A stretch of 64,000 bases of DNA from Deinococcus sp. KNUC1210. GTDB lineage: Bacteria > Deinococcota > Deinococci > Deinococcales > Deinococcaceae. Positions 41,853 to 49,828 of this stretch are shown one piece after another (positions within the stretch are counted from its first letter, which is position 1; the number at the start of each line of letters is the position of its first letter). The DNA is taken from assembly GCF_022344005.1 (NCBI RefSeq), contig NZ_CP092190.1:1937001-2001000 (forward strand). The letters run 5' to 3'. Below the pieces are notes generated by a model. That model ran no database searches. It worked only from the letters and a program-made list of their open reading frames with translations, and was not told where the DNA came from. The position numbers were made by a program, and so were the translations under genes.

Positions 41853-43620
41853 TCACGAGACGGCGGCAACCTGCGCGGACTGCTGCGCCCCACGGTCCTT
41901 TTCTTCCTGTGCCAGCTGACGGCGCAGAATCTTGCCGACCGCCGTTTTGGGCAGCGTGGGCCGCGCCTCGTACAGACGCGGCACCTTGTACGGACTCAGG
42001 CGCTCGCGGCACCACGCCTCCAATTCGGCGGGGGTGGCCTGCATACCGGGCCGGAACACCACGAACGCCTTGACCGTCTCGCCCCGGTGCGGGTGCGGCA
42101 CTCCGATGGCGGCGGCCTCCAGCACGGCGGGATGTGCGTACAGCACCTCTTCCACCTCACGCGGGTAGATGTTGAAGCCCCCCGCGATGATCACATCTTT
42201 CTGCCGGTCCACGATGCGGAAGTATCCGGCCTCGTCCATCACGGCCACGTCGCCGGTTCGCAGCCAGGTCCGGCCTTCGCGCACTGGCAGCGCCTTTTCG
42301 GATTCTTCCAGATGCGCCCAGTAGCCCGCCATCACGTTGGGGCCAGACACCCACAGTTCGCCCGCCGTGCCGCAGGGCTGCGGTGTGCCGTCCGGGGCAG
42401 CCACATATGCATACATGCCCGGCAGCGGCAGACCGATGCTGCCCTCGTGCTGCTCGCCCTCGACAGGGTTGGAATGCGTGACCGGACTGGCTTCGGTCAG
42501 GCCGTAGCCCTCCACCAGATTGGCCCCCCCGGTGATCTGGCGAAAGCGCCGGGCGGTTTCCAGCGGCAGGGGAGCGCTGCCCGAGATACAGGCCCGGATG
42601 CTGGTCAGGTCGAAGTTGGGGGTGTCGGGGTGGGTGTTGATGGCGCTGTACATGGTCGGCACGCCGGGGAAGAGCGTGGGCTTCATCTCGCTGATGAGCT
42701 TCAGCAGCATGTGAATATCGCGGGGGTTGGGCACCAGCACGACGGTTGCCGCCAGCAGCACGCCCATGTTCATGGCGGTGGTCATGCCGTAGACGTGAAA
42801 GAAGGGAATGGCCGCCAGCATCACTTCTTTGCCCTCGTGCACGTCGCCCAGCCACGCACGCGCCTGCTGGGTGTTGGCGACCAGATTGCCGTGCGTCAGC
42901 ATCGCGCCTTTGGGGGTGCCGGTGGTACCCCCGGTGTACTGAAGCAGGGCCAGGCTGTCGGGACGCAGGGCCACGGGCTGCGGTTTCGGGGCCTGCGAAC
43001 GGATCAGCGCCTGCATCTGATAGACGCTGCCGCCGACCCGCACAGGGGTCCAGTGGCCCTGAATCCGCTCGCGCAGCGGGTACAGCAGATTCTTCGGAAA
43101 GGGCAGCGCGTCCTGAATGCCGGTCACGATCACGCGGCGAACGCTGCTCAGGTTGGCCTCGACCTGCTGAAAACGCGGGTAGAAGGCGTCGAGCATGATG
43201 AGCGTCTCGCTGCCGCTGTCGAGCAGCTGGTGTTCGAGTTCGCGGGCCACGTACAGCGGGCTGGTATTGACCACCACCGCTCCTGCCAGACTCGCGCCGA
43301 AGAAGGCCACCACGAACTGCGGGCAGTTGGGCAGCATCACGCTCACGCGGTCGCCCGGCTTCACGCCCAGTTTCTGCAGGGCCGCCGCGAAGCGCTGCAC
43401 GTCCTGCCACAGCTGGCGGTAGCTGTGCGTCTGTCCCATGAAGTGCAGGGCGATGCGGTCCGGGAAGCGCCGGGCGCTGCGTTCCAGCATCGCCGGAAGG
43501 CTCGGCACGTCCAGTTCGATGTTCGTGGGGAATGCCCGGCTCGTAGTGCGCGAGCCAGGGCCGCTCGGTCCCGCGCAGCTCGTCTGCCGGATGTCCTGCT
43601 GCTCGCGTGTCGGTGTCCAC
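41853..43620 (-). pseudogene. fadD: Long-chain fatty acid-CoA ligase, N-terminus frameshifted as sequenced
   Basis: GTG 43620, with GGGAGGA 7 bases upstream, starts a frame reading ERPWLAHYEPGIP, the typical FadD opening. The rest lies in another frame from about 43530 (NIELDVPSLPAMLERSARRF) to the stop. Removing one C from CCCC (plus-strand GGGG 43527-43530) joins them as GIPTNIELDVP. AMP-binding motifs are intact: YTGGTTGTPKGAMLTHGN, VEGYGLTEASPVTH, WLRTGDVAVMDEAGYF and the Lys in LPKTAVGKILRRQL. Activates fatty acids with ATP and CoA. A 650-residue reading from 43805 exists, but its first ~95 residues look non-coding. Confidence 0.87.
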
Positions 43621-43741
43621 TGCTCTTCCTCCCCGAAGATCGGCGGTGCCGCCGAAACGGACAGCGATCTTCTCGCCCTGCTGCTTCCGGAGCGACGGCT
43701 CGCCCGGTCTGAATTCTTGAACTCGGTCTTTTGTTGAACCG

Positions 43742-43759
43742 AGTATAACAAGCGTTTGT
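43742..43759 (-). promoter_or_regulatory. fadD promoter with candidate operator
   Basis: Minus-strand TATACT (43742-43747) is abutted upstream by the imperfect palindrome ACAAGCGTTTGT (43748-43759, 5 of 6 pairs match), between the -35 and -10 positions. A TetR-type fatty acid regulator such as FadR could bind there; no such gene is adjacent. Confidence 0.4.
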
Positions 43760-43823
43760 CAGCTTGGGGAGATCTCGAAGACAGAGAAAAGTGTGACTGT
43801 GACAAGGACAGCAGCGCCGCTGT

Positions 43824-44929
43824 TCAGGGCGGGCTGCCAGCAGGCACGACCAGTGCACCTTCATAGTGCAGCCGGACGGCGTTCCAGGCATTCAGCGGCA
43901 ATCCGGCGAGCCCCCGTGCGCTGCCTCTGCGCAGGGTGTCCAGCAGGCTCAGGATCTGCTGCGCCCGCTGCAACGTGCGCCCCCGGTACGCCTGCTGCGG
44001 CAGCACGCTCGCCCAGATCAGACCGCGCAGCGGATACGCACCCACCGCGTCTGTCGCATGGAGCGCCCCGAAGGGGTCTGGAGGCAGCAGCGGCGGCGCA
44101 CCCGGCAGGCGCGGGCTATTCAGTCCCAGCTCACTTCTGGGCGCTCCATAGCTGCCCCCGGACTTCTGAGCAGCGCCACCTGTGCCCCCGGCGGCACGTC
44201 GAGCGGAGAAAACAGCGCCAGTGCACCGGGAATGTTCAGATCGCTCTTCTGTGCGCCCAGCGTGGCGCGGGTGAAGGCGGCGCGGGCCGTCCAGTTGGAT
44301 TTGAGCTGCGAGACAGGCCAGACGCCCGCCTTGACGCAGGTTCCGGCCACTGCCAGGCTCACGCCGTTGCGGGCCACACGGGCGCTCAGCAGCACCGGTA
44401 GTGCGGGCAGCGTCACACCCGGATTCAGGGCACGCAGGGCAGGCGCGTTCCACTGACTGATCTGGCCGTTCAGCAGCGCACACAGCGCCGGGATATCCAG
44501 TCGCAGCGCCACACCGGGCAACTGATACACCACGCTCACCGCGAACACACCCACCGGAAGACTGATGGGCGCGTCGATTCCTGCGGGCGGTGCGGGCAGC
44601 GGCAACGTTCCCAGCACCAGATCGGCGCGGCCCGCGTACAGTTCGGCGGCGGCGTCCTGCGGCGGCAGATTGTCGAAGACGGCGGTTCCGGCCCAGGTCG
44701 GGGTGCTGCCCACCACCCGCAGCGGCGGTTCCGGCAGACTCAGGAGCGGAATGGGCGGGGGCGGCGCGGGGCTGAGCTGGAGTCCGGGCAGCGCGGCCTG
44801 CCCCCGGCCCGTCAGCAGACAGAGCAGGCACACGGCGATGATCCGTTGCCTGCCCTGCCGGTGGTCGGTGGCGGTTGCCCCGCGCCGGGCCGACCTGATC
44901 AGGTTGATGTCTCGGTGCAGTTCCTTCAA
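43824..44929 (-). pseudogene. Periplasmic phosphate-binding (PstS-like) protein, frameshifted as sequenced
   Basis: The start is uncertain; TTG 44929 is preferred because TACACT lies 10 bases upstream, although the frame runs to ATG 45013. Signal segment (RIIAVCLLCLLTGRGQA). The binding-protein-like domain contains RVVGSTPTWAGTAVFDNLP, ALCALLNGQISQWNAPALRA and AVAGTCVKAGVWPVSQLKSN. The frame stops at 44120, whereas one added base in CCCCC 44155-44159 joins SPG to GSYGAPRSELGLNS and the C-terminal part ending ALVVPAGSPP at 43824. Last gene of the phoB-phoR-phoU cluster. The family call is moderate; it is shorter and more divergent than classical PstS, and no pstCAB follows. Confidence 0.65.
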
Positions 44930-44939
44930 GGCGCTCTGA

Positions 44940-44945
44940 AGTGTA
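44940..44945 (-). promoter_or_regulatory. -10 box TACACT for the PstS-like gene
   Basis: Minus-strand TACACT lies 10 bases before TTG 44929. Confidence 0.35.
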
Positions 44946-44969
44946 CGCTGCCCGGCTCCGTGTAGCGCC

Positions 44970-45608
44970 TCAGCGCTGGCCCGTGACCCAGTACTGGACG
45001 CGTTCGGCCACATTTTCCATATGGTCGCCGATGCGCTCGAGCGACCGGCCCACCCGCATCAGGATCAGCGACTTGCTGATGTTGCGCGGGTCTTCGAGCA
45101 TATAGGTCACCAGTTCGCGCTGGACCTGCTCGTACAGGTCGTCGACCTGCTCGTCCATTCCGTGCGCCACCATCGCGCCCTCGACGCTGCGCTGCGAAAT
45201 AGCCTCGCGCAGCGCCACGGCCATTTCCTGAAGCCGCTCGATCATCAGCGTCAGATTGACGTACCGCTTGAGGGCGGGCGCGTGGCTCAGTTCCTCGCCG
45301 TCTTCGGCCACGTGTACGGTGTAGTCGCCCATGCGCTCGATATCGGTCAGGCTCTTGAGCACCAGCGCGATCAGGCGCAGGTCGCGGGCCACCGGCTGAT
45401 GCAGCGCGATCAGGCGCAGGCACTCGGCTTCCAGCCGGATTTCCTGGGCATCGACTTCGCGGTCGAGTGCCCGCACGTCGTCCAGCTTGCGGCTGCCCGG
45501 TTCGTTCAGGGCGGCGGCAGCCATCGGCAGCATGCGTTCCACGGTGGCGAGCATGGTCAGTGCGCCCTGCAGCACTGCGTTCAGGTCGTGTTCGAGGGTT
45601 TCACGCAT
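44970..45608 (-). CDS. phoU: Phosphate signalling complex protein PhoU
   Basis: 212 residues from ATG 45608 (MRETLEHDLNAVLQGALTML). Two three-helix PhoU repeats, each with the metal-binding style motif: DREVDAQEIRLEAECLRLIA with DIERMGDYTVHVAE, and DEQVDDLYEQVQRELVTYML with LERIGDHMENVAE. It relays phosphate status from the Pst transporter to PhoR. Between phoR upstream and the PstS-like gene downstream; its own 158-base upstream region holds a direct repeat. Confidence 0.95.
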   Translation of the reverse strand: MRETLEHDLNAVLQGALTMLATVERMLPMAAAALNEPGSRKLDDVRALDREVDAQEIRLEAECLRLIALHQPVARDLRLIALVLKSLTDIERMGDYTVHVAEDGEELSHAPALKRYVNLTLMIERLQEMAVALREAISQRSVEGAMVAHGMDEQVDDLYEQVQRELVTYMLEDPRNISKSLILMRVGRSLERIGDHMENVAERVQYWVTGQR

Positions 45609-45675
45609 CTTGGCTCCCAGAAGAATGGTAAGGCTGTAGAAGATAGAAAAGGGCGGATACAGGCGGAGACGGACA

Positions 45676-45710
45676 GTCGAAAAGCGGCAAGCTACCGTCG
45701 AAAAGCGGCA
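45676..45710. repeat. 14-bp direct repeat with 21-bp period upstream of phoU
   Basis: GTCGAAAAGCGGCA occurs at 45676-45689 and 45697-45710, two helical turns apart, 68 bases before phoU. Possible PhoB-type binding site. Confidence 0.5.
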
Positions 45711-45766
45711 TGGTGCAGCCCCGAAAGAACGCTGCGGCCCTGGCCGAGCAGCGGCAGCGTTCTCGC

Positions 45767-46747
45767 TTACATCATGCCTGCCACGCTGGACAGCGTAAAA
45801 CAGAACGCGTTGCGCTCGCCCCGGCGCTCGGCCCATGCCTGTCCGCCCCAGCCTTCCACGATGCTGCGAACGATGTACAGACCCATGCCGCTGCCGTTGC
45901 CACTGGCCCCCGGCCCCCGCGTATGCGCCCGGAAGATGTTGTCGGTATCGGGCACGGGCGCACCCAGGTCGAGGACCGCCACCTCCACGAACCCGCCCCT
46001 GGCCTGCGTCTCGACCTGCACCGCGCCGCCGCGTGGACCGTACTTCATGGCGTTTTCGATCAGATTCAGCAGCACCTGAAGCAGCTTGTCGGGGTCGGCC
46101 CGCACGAGCTGATCTTCACCGAAGCTCAGGGGCGTGCCGTTCTGGGCCACGTCCTGCGCCAGCAAGCGGCTCGCCCGTGCAAAGGCCTCGCTGATCGGAA
46201 AGGTGCGGGCGCGGGTGGGCCGGAATCCCACCGCCAGGTCTTCCACCAGCCGTGCCAGCCGCTCGACTTCCTGGAGGCCCTGCCGCACGAAGTTCTGCTG
46301 CATCTCGGCGGGCATCTGGTATTCCAGCGCTTCCAGCACGCCGCGCAGCCCTGCCACCGGGGTACGGAATTCGTGCGACAGAATGGCGGCGGCTTCGCGC
46401 AGCTCGGCCTCGCGGCGGCGGTGCTCGGTCACGTCCTCGACGATCAGGGCGCTGATCGCCCCCGACGTGGCCGGTTCCAGCAGTGCCTGACAGCGCAGCG
46501 CCCGACCCGCCACATCCAGTTCCAGCTCGCCGCCGCGCTCACACAGCGCTTCGAGCGTATGCCGCCGCAGCACTTCCAGCAGCGGGCGGCCCCGTGCGCG
46601 GTCGTCGGTCACGCCCCACAGCCGCACTGCCGCCGCGTTCAGGCGCTGCACCGTGCCGCTGCGGTACAGCACCACCGCCTGGGGCAGCGCGTCGATCCAG
46701 TGGTCTGGACGCTCGGACAGCAGTGACAGGGGAAGAGCCACCGTCAC
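45767..46747 (-). CDS. phoR: PhoR-type sensor histidine kinase
   Basis: 326 residues from GTG 46747, overlapping the phoB-like TGA (GTGA). A PAS-like N-terminal domain (about 20-115: ALPQAVVLYRSGTVQRLNAA) is followed by an H box (AAILSHEFRTPVAGLRGVLE), N box (VLLNLIENAMKYGPRG) and G boxes (LDLGAPVPDTDNIF; GNGSGMGLYIVRSIVEGWG). No TM helix is evident, so it may sense phosphate through PhoU/Pst contacts. The G1 Asp-x-Gly is changed to DLGAP, which is unusual. Confidence 0.88.
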   Translation of the reverse strand: MTVALPLSLLSERPDHWIDALPQAVVLYRSGTVQRLNAAAVRLWGVTDDRARGRPLLEVLRRHTLEALCERGGELELDVAGRALRCQALLEPATSGAISALIVEDVTEHRRREAELREAAAILSHEFRTPVAGLRGVLEALEYQMPAEMQQNFVRQGLQEVERLARLVEDLAVGFRPTRARTFPISEAFARASRLLAQDVAQNGTPLSFGEDQLVRADPDKLLQVLLNLIENAMKYGPRGGAVQVETQARGGFVEVAVLDLGAPVPDTDNIFRAHTRGPGASGNGSGMGLYIVRSIVEGWGGQAWAERRGERNAFCFTLSSVAGMM

Positions 46748-47442
46748 GCCCCGCCCACGCTCTCGGGCCACGGACGCATGCGGTAGCCCTTGCCCCGCAC
46801 CGTCTCCAGAAAATCGGGCTGGGCCGGATCGTCGTGCAGGTGTGAACGAAGCTGGGTGATGTGCTGATCGACCGTGCGCTCACCGCCCAGGAAATCTGCG
46901 CCCCATACGCGGTCGAGCAGCTCGGTACGCGCATAGACCCGCCCGGTGTTCTGGGTCAGGAAGGTCAGCAGGTCGAATTCCCGGCGTGTCAGATTGAGGC
47001 GCGTGCCGCTCAGCCGCGCTTCGGCGGCCCCAAGGTCGATGCTCAGCGGGCCGTTTTGCAGGCTCTGGGGGGTGTCGGCCAGCGTGCGGCGCAGCAGGGC
47101 ACGCACCCGCGCCACCAGTTCGGCGGCGCTGAAAGGTTTGGTCAGATAATCGTCTGCTCCGGTTTCCAGTCCCTCCACACGCTCAGCCTCGGCAGCGCGG
47201 GCCGTGAGCATCAGGACCGGCAAACGGCGCAGCTCCGGGTCCTGGCGCAGCCGCCGCAGCACACTGATTCCGCTCTCGCCGGGCAGCATCCAGTCGAGCA
47301 CCAGCAGATCGGCGCTGCCAAATGCCTCCCACGCTGGAGCTGCCGTCTCGAAGGCGCTGACCCGCAATCCGGCCCGCTCCAGATGAAAGCGCAGCACATC
47401 GCGCACCGTGCCCTCGTCCTCGACGACCACTACATGGCTCAT
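46744..47442 (-). CDS. phoB: PhoB-type response regulator
   Basis: 232 residues. Receiver: VVVEDEGTVRDVLRFHLERA, phosphoacceptor Asp in LLVLDWMLPGESG, Thr in VLMLTARAAE, Lys in YLTKPFSAAEL. Winged helix ends with RTVDQHITQLRSHLHDD and ETVRGKGYRM. Adjacent to phoR, phoU and a PstS-like gene, hence phosphate regulation. Confidence 0.9.
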   Translation of the reverse strand: MSHVVVVEDEGTVRDVLRFHLERAGLRVSAFETAAPAWEAFGSADLLVLDWMLPGESGISVLRRLRQDPELRRLPVLMLTARAAEAERVEGLETGADDYLTKPFSAAELVARVRALLRRTLADTPQSLQNGPLSIDLGAAEARLSGTRLNLTRREFDLLTFLTQNTGRVYARTELLDRVWGADFLGGERTVDQHITQLRSHLHDDPAQPDFLETVRGKGYRMRPWPESVGGA

Positions 47443-47619
47443 ACACTTTCTATTCTGGGCGTTTAGGTCAGGCGAGTGTCATATCACGGTCACAGCCATC
47501 AGATGGCAGGAGCGCCTGGGCTGACCGTGCCGCTGAGGGCCAGCAGCCAGCGCACGTCAGAGCCGAAGGCAGGGAACTCGCGGCGCTCCTTCAGCCCAGC
47601 TCTGACGCGAAGGAGCGGC

Positions 47620-48276
47620 TCAGCGCAGAAACGGATTGCTGTTCCGCTCGCGGCCCACCGTGGTCGGTCCCCCGTGCCCCGGATAGATCGCCGTGGTGTC
47701 GGGCAGGCTCAAAAGTTCGCGCTCGATGCCGCGCAGCAAGAGGGCATGGTCGCCGCCGGGCAGGTCGGTGCGGCCCACGCTGCCCTGAAACAGTGTGTCG
47801 CCCACCACCGCGAAGCCCTGCTGGTCTGTGCCCTGCCCCACGAAGACGACATGTCCCGGCGCGTGCCCTGGCAGGTCGCGCACCGTCAGCGTCAGGCTCC
47901 CGGCGGTCAGGGTCTGGCCTGCTGTCAGCGTCTGGTCAGCGTCTTCCGGCTGCACGAACGGCAGATTCCAGCGGGCCGCCGACGCCGCGCCCAGGCGGTA
48001 CAGCGCGTCTCCCTCCGGGTGGGCGTATACCGGCACCTTCAGCGCTTCCCGCAGGGGCTGCACCGCTCCGATATGGTCGAAATGGGCATGCGTCAGCAGG
48101 ATGGCCTGCACCGTCACGCCGAGTTGCCGGGTCCAGGCCAGAATGCGCTCGGCCTCGTCGCCGGGGTCGATCAGAAAGCCCAGTTTCTCTGGCCCCCACA
48201 CCAGCACGGCGTTTTCCTGAATCGGGCCGGTGGTCAGCGAGGCTACCTGAATGTCGTCGTGTGCATAGACCGTCAT
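47620..48276 (-). CDS. Metallo-beta-lactamase-fold hydrolase, glyoxalase II-like
   Basis: 218 residues from ATG 48276, with TATACT 6 bases upstream. Zinc motif [13 protein letters not shown] (HxHxDH), further ligands in [29 protein letters not shown] and the last His in [12 protein letters not shown]. Glyoxalase II-like enzymes hydrolyse thioesters such as S-lactoylglutathione; Deinococcus uses bacillithiol, so the true substrate is unclear. Divergent from the gene at 48319 with only 42 bases between them. Confidence 0.92.
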   Translation of the reverse strand: MTVYAHDDIQVASLTTGPIQENAVLVWGPEKLGFLIDPGDEAERILAWTRQLGVTVQAILLTHAHFDHIGAVQPLREALKVPVYAHPEGDALYRLGAASAARWNLPFVQPEDADQTLTAGQTLTAGSLTLTVRDLPGHAPGHVVFVGQGTDQQGFAVVGDTLFQGSVGRTDLPGGDHALLLRGIERELLSLPDTTAIYPGHGGPTTVGRERNSNPFLR

Positions 48277-48282
48277 AGGCCG

Positions 48283-48288
48283 AGTATA
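48283..48288 (-). promoter_or_regulatory. -10 box TATACT for the hydrolase
   Basis: Minus-strand TATACT ends 6 bases before ATG 48276. Confidence 0.6.
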
Positions 48289-48318
48289 GAAGCCCAGCCG
48301 ATGGGCCAGAATAGACGC

Positions 48319-48564
48319 ATGAGCGACAGCCCGGAACTGAACCTTGCCCGCACGCTCCTGAATGGACGCAGCCACCGCGACGTATCGGACGACGAGATTC
48401 TGAGCGAGTCGCGCCGCCTGTTCGAGGAATGGATGAACGGCGAGGTGCGAATGGAACGCCCCAAAGTCTATGACCATTACGCGATGGTGATCGCGGCGCT
48501 GCTGCGGCGGGTCGGCGAACTGGAGACGCGGCTGTCGGCGCTGGAGGCCGAGCGCCAGCCTTAA
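48319..48564 (+). CDS. Small hypothetical protein (81 aa)
   Basis: 81 residues from ATG 48319; CAGAAT 6 bases before fits the leaderless pattern weakly. Acidic helical protein: [20 protein letters not shown], then [20 protein letters not shown] and a C-terminal coiled-coil stretch ([18 protein letters not shown]). No domain recognised. It is followed by the DdrA-like gene. Confidence 0.7.
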   Translation: MSDSPELNLARTLLNGRSHRDVSDDEILSESRRLFEEWMNGEVRMERPKVYDHYAMVIAALLRRVGELETRLSALEAERQP

Positions 48565-48610
48565 GAGACTTTGCTGGAAACAAAATACTTTCTACTTATT
48601 CTGCCACTGG

Positions 48611-48616
48611 TAAAAT
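48611..48616 (+). promoter_or_regulatory. -10 box TAAAAT upstream of the ddrA-like gene
   Basis: TAAAAT ends 6 bases before ATG 48623, which opens an 18-codon ORF, in an AT-rich stretch (48575-48622). Confidence 0.5.
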
Positions 48617-48622
48617 ATTGCC

Positions 48623-48679
48623 ATGAAGGCTGTCGGTCTTATCCTTTCGCGGATCGTTTTCGCCGGACCCTGCACATGA
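48623..48679 (+). CDS. Possible leader peptide (18 aa) overlapping the ddrA-like start
   Basis: ATG 48623 to TGA 48677-48679 reads MKAVGLILSRIVFAGPCT. The TGA overlaps ATG 48676 of the DdrA-like gene as ATGA, the classic coupling arrangement. The leaderless box at 6-base spacing supports the start. A regulatory leader peptide is an inference; the ORF is short enough to arise by chance. Confidence 0.4.
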   Translation: MKAVGLILSRIVFAGPCT

Positions 48680-49493
48680 CACCGGAAGCCGCGAGCCGCC
48701 TGAGTGCCAGCACCGTCAAAAAACTGCGGCAGCCATTTGCCGCCGAGCATCTGCGCTGGAAGATTCAGACACGGGTGAACGAGGCGCAGGCCGACGCCCT
48801 CGCCCTGGTGGTGGTGTATGTCGATGCCCGCAGCGTGGCGGCGCACCTCGACGACGTGGTGCCGGGGCAGTGGCAGACCGAGTACCGTGCGCCGCCCGTC
48901 AGTGTGGGGCTGCCTGCGCTGGAATGCCGCCTGACCGTCTGTGGCGTGACCCGCTGCGACGTGGGAACGGTGGAACCGGGCCGGGTCGCGGGCGGCGATA
49001 CCAAAGACCTGTACAGCGACGCTCTGAAACGGGCGGCGGTGCAGTTCGGGGTAGGGGCCTTCCTGTACCGCTTTCCGCAGGTGCAGGCACGGGTCGAGAA
49101 GAGTGGGCAGCACTGGTACATCACCCGCGAGGCGCAGGCCGAACTGCGCGTGCTGACGGCGGCTGTTCTGGACAGCCTGCCGGCACTGCCACGCTTCCAG
49201 GCGCTGCGGGTGCGCGGGTATGCCCAGGGCGGCATCACCGAGGTGGCGGGCGGGCAAGACGGGCCGCCGCCCATCGGCGTAGAGCGGGGCGCAAGATGGA
49301 AGAACTGCTGACGCGAGCCCTGCTGGGCAGCGAGTGGCAGGGCGAGGCAGGCCGCGACTACGCCAGCTTCATCCTGGGCTTTTCGGTGTCGGCACTGGCC
49401 GATCTGACTGAAGAGGAGGCCAAAACCGTGTACCGGGCCGCCAAGGTGCTGCGGATCACGCCGGAATTGACCGGCACCGACGCACGCCCCTGA
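48676..49493 (+). pseudogene. DdrA-family (Rad52-like) DNA repair protein, 3' end frameshifted as sequenced
   Basis: ATG 48676. The conserved core resembles DdrA: LRQPFAAEHLRWKIQTRVNE, VVVYVDARSVAAHLDDVVPG, LTVCGVTRCDVGTVEPG and KDLYSDALKRAAVQFGVGAF (DdrA has SDALKRCAVQFGIG). It is not the canonical ddrA, which has a different N-terminus, but a paralogue. The frame ends at 49311 (GVERGARWKNC) while the adjacent frame continues KMEELLTRALLGSEWQGEAG to 49493; one added G in GGGG 49286-49289 gives GVERGRKMEELL. DdrA binds 3' single-stranded ends and protects DNA after irradiation. Alternatively MEELL (49296) starts a separate 65-residue gene. Confidence 0.75.
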
Positions 49494-49495
49494 CG

Positions 49496-49523
49496 GCTTC
49501 GGCAGAAAACGAACCGCCGAAGC
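49496..49523. terminator. Hairpin after the ddrA-like gene
   Basis: GCTTCGGC (49496-49503) and GCCGAAGC (49516-49523) form an 8-bp stem with a 12-base loop, 3 bases after the stop. No T tract on the plus strand. Confidence 0.45.
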
Positions 49524-49584
49524 TGCTGGGCAGAACCACGGCAGCGCTCATACGTTTACGTCTACGTCCTTTCGCGGGACTGCG

Positions 49585-49776
49585 CTACAGGCTGCGTCTG
49601 AACTCCTGAAGCGGTGTGGACAGCAGGGCCGTTCCCGAAACGTCGCCCAGCGGTGCGGAGATCAGCAGGGTCACGGTCTGCCAGGGGCCGAGTACCGTCA
49701 GCGCCGGGGCCGTGTAGTGGCCGGGAACGCGCTCAGGGGTGTTGGGCGGGGATGCAGGCATCAGAGAATCGGACAT
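49585..49776 (-). CDS. Lasso-type RiPP precursor candidate
   Basis: 63 residues from ATG 49776, chosen because GGAGG sits 5 bases upstream. The leader carries YTAPALTVLGPWQTVT, exactly the spacing Y-x2-P-x-L-x3-G-x5-T that defines lasso-peptide leaders recognised by the B1 (RRE) protein. The T is followed by L, then a candidate core LISAPLGDVSGTALLSTPLQ with Asp at position 8, which fits an 8-residue macrolactam, although Leu at position 1 is unusual. No B1, B2 protease, C cyclase or ABC exporter gene lies nearby. It lies 52 bases after the RCC1 lipoprotein stop, same strand. Sequence identity of the family is motif-based only. Confidence 0.6.
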   Translation of the reverse strand: MSDSLMPASPPNTPERVPGHYTAPALTVLGPWQTVTLLISAPLGDVSGTALLSTPLQEFRRSL

Positions 49777-49828
49777 GGTTCCTCCAGGACAGAACACGGC
49801 TCCGGCGGGGCGAAAGGAAGGCGCGGTG

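Noticed and set aside
43620..43805. N-terminal extension of FadD from ATG 43805 (MSQSHFSLSS)
   Set aside because: Low-complexity residues unlike FadD, and the true opening RPWLAHYEPG lies in the other frame with a good ribosome site at GTG 43620.
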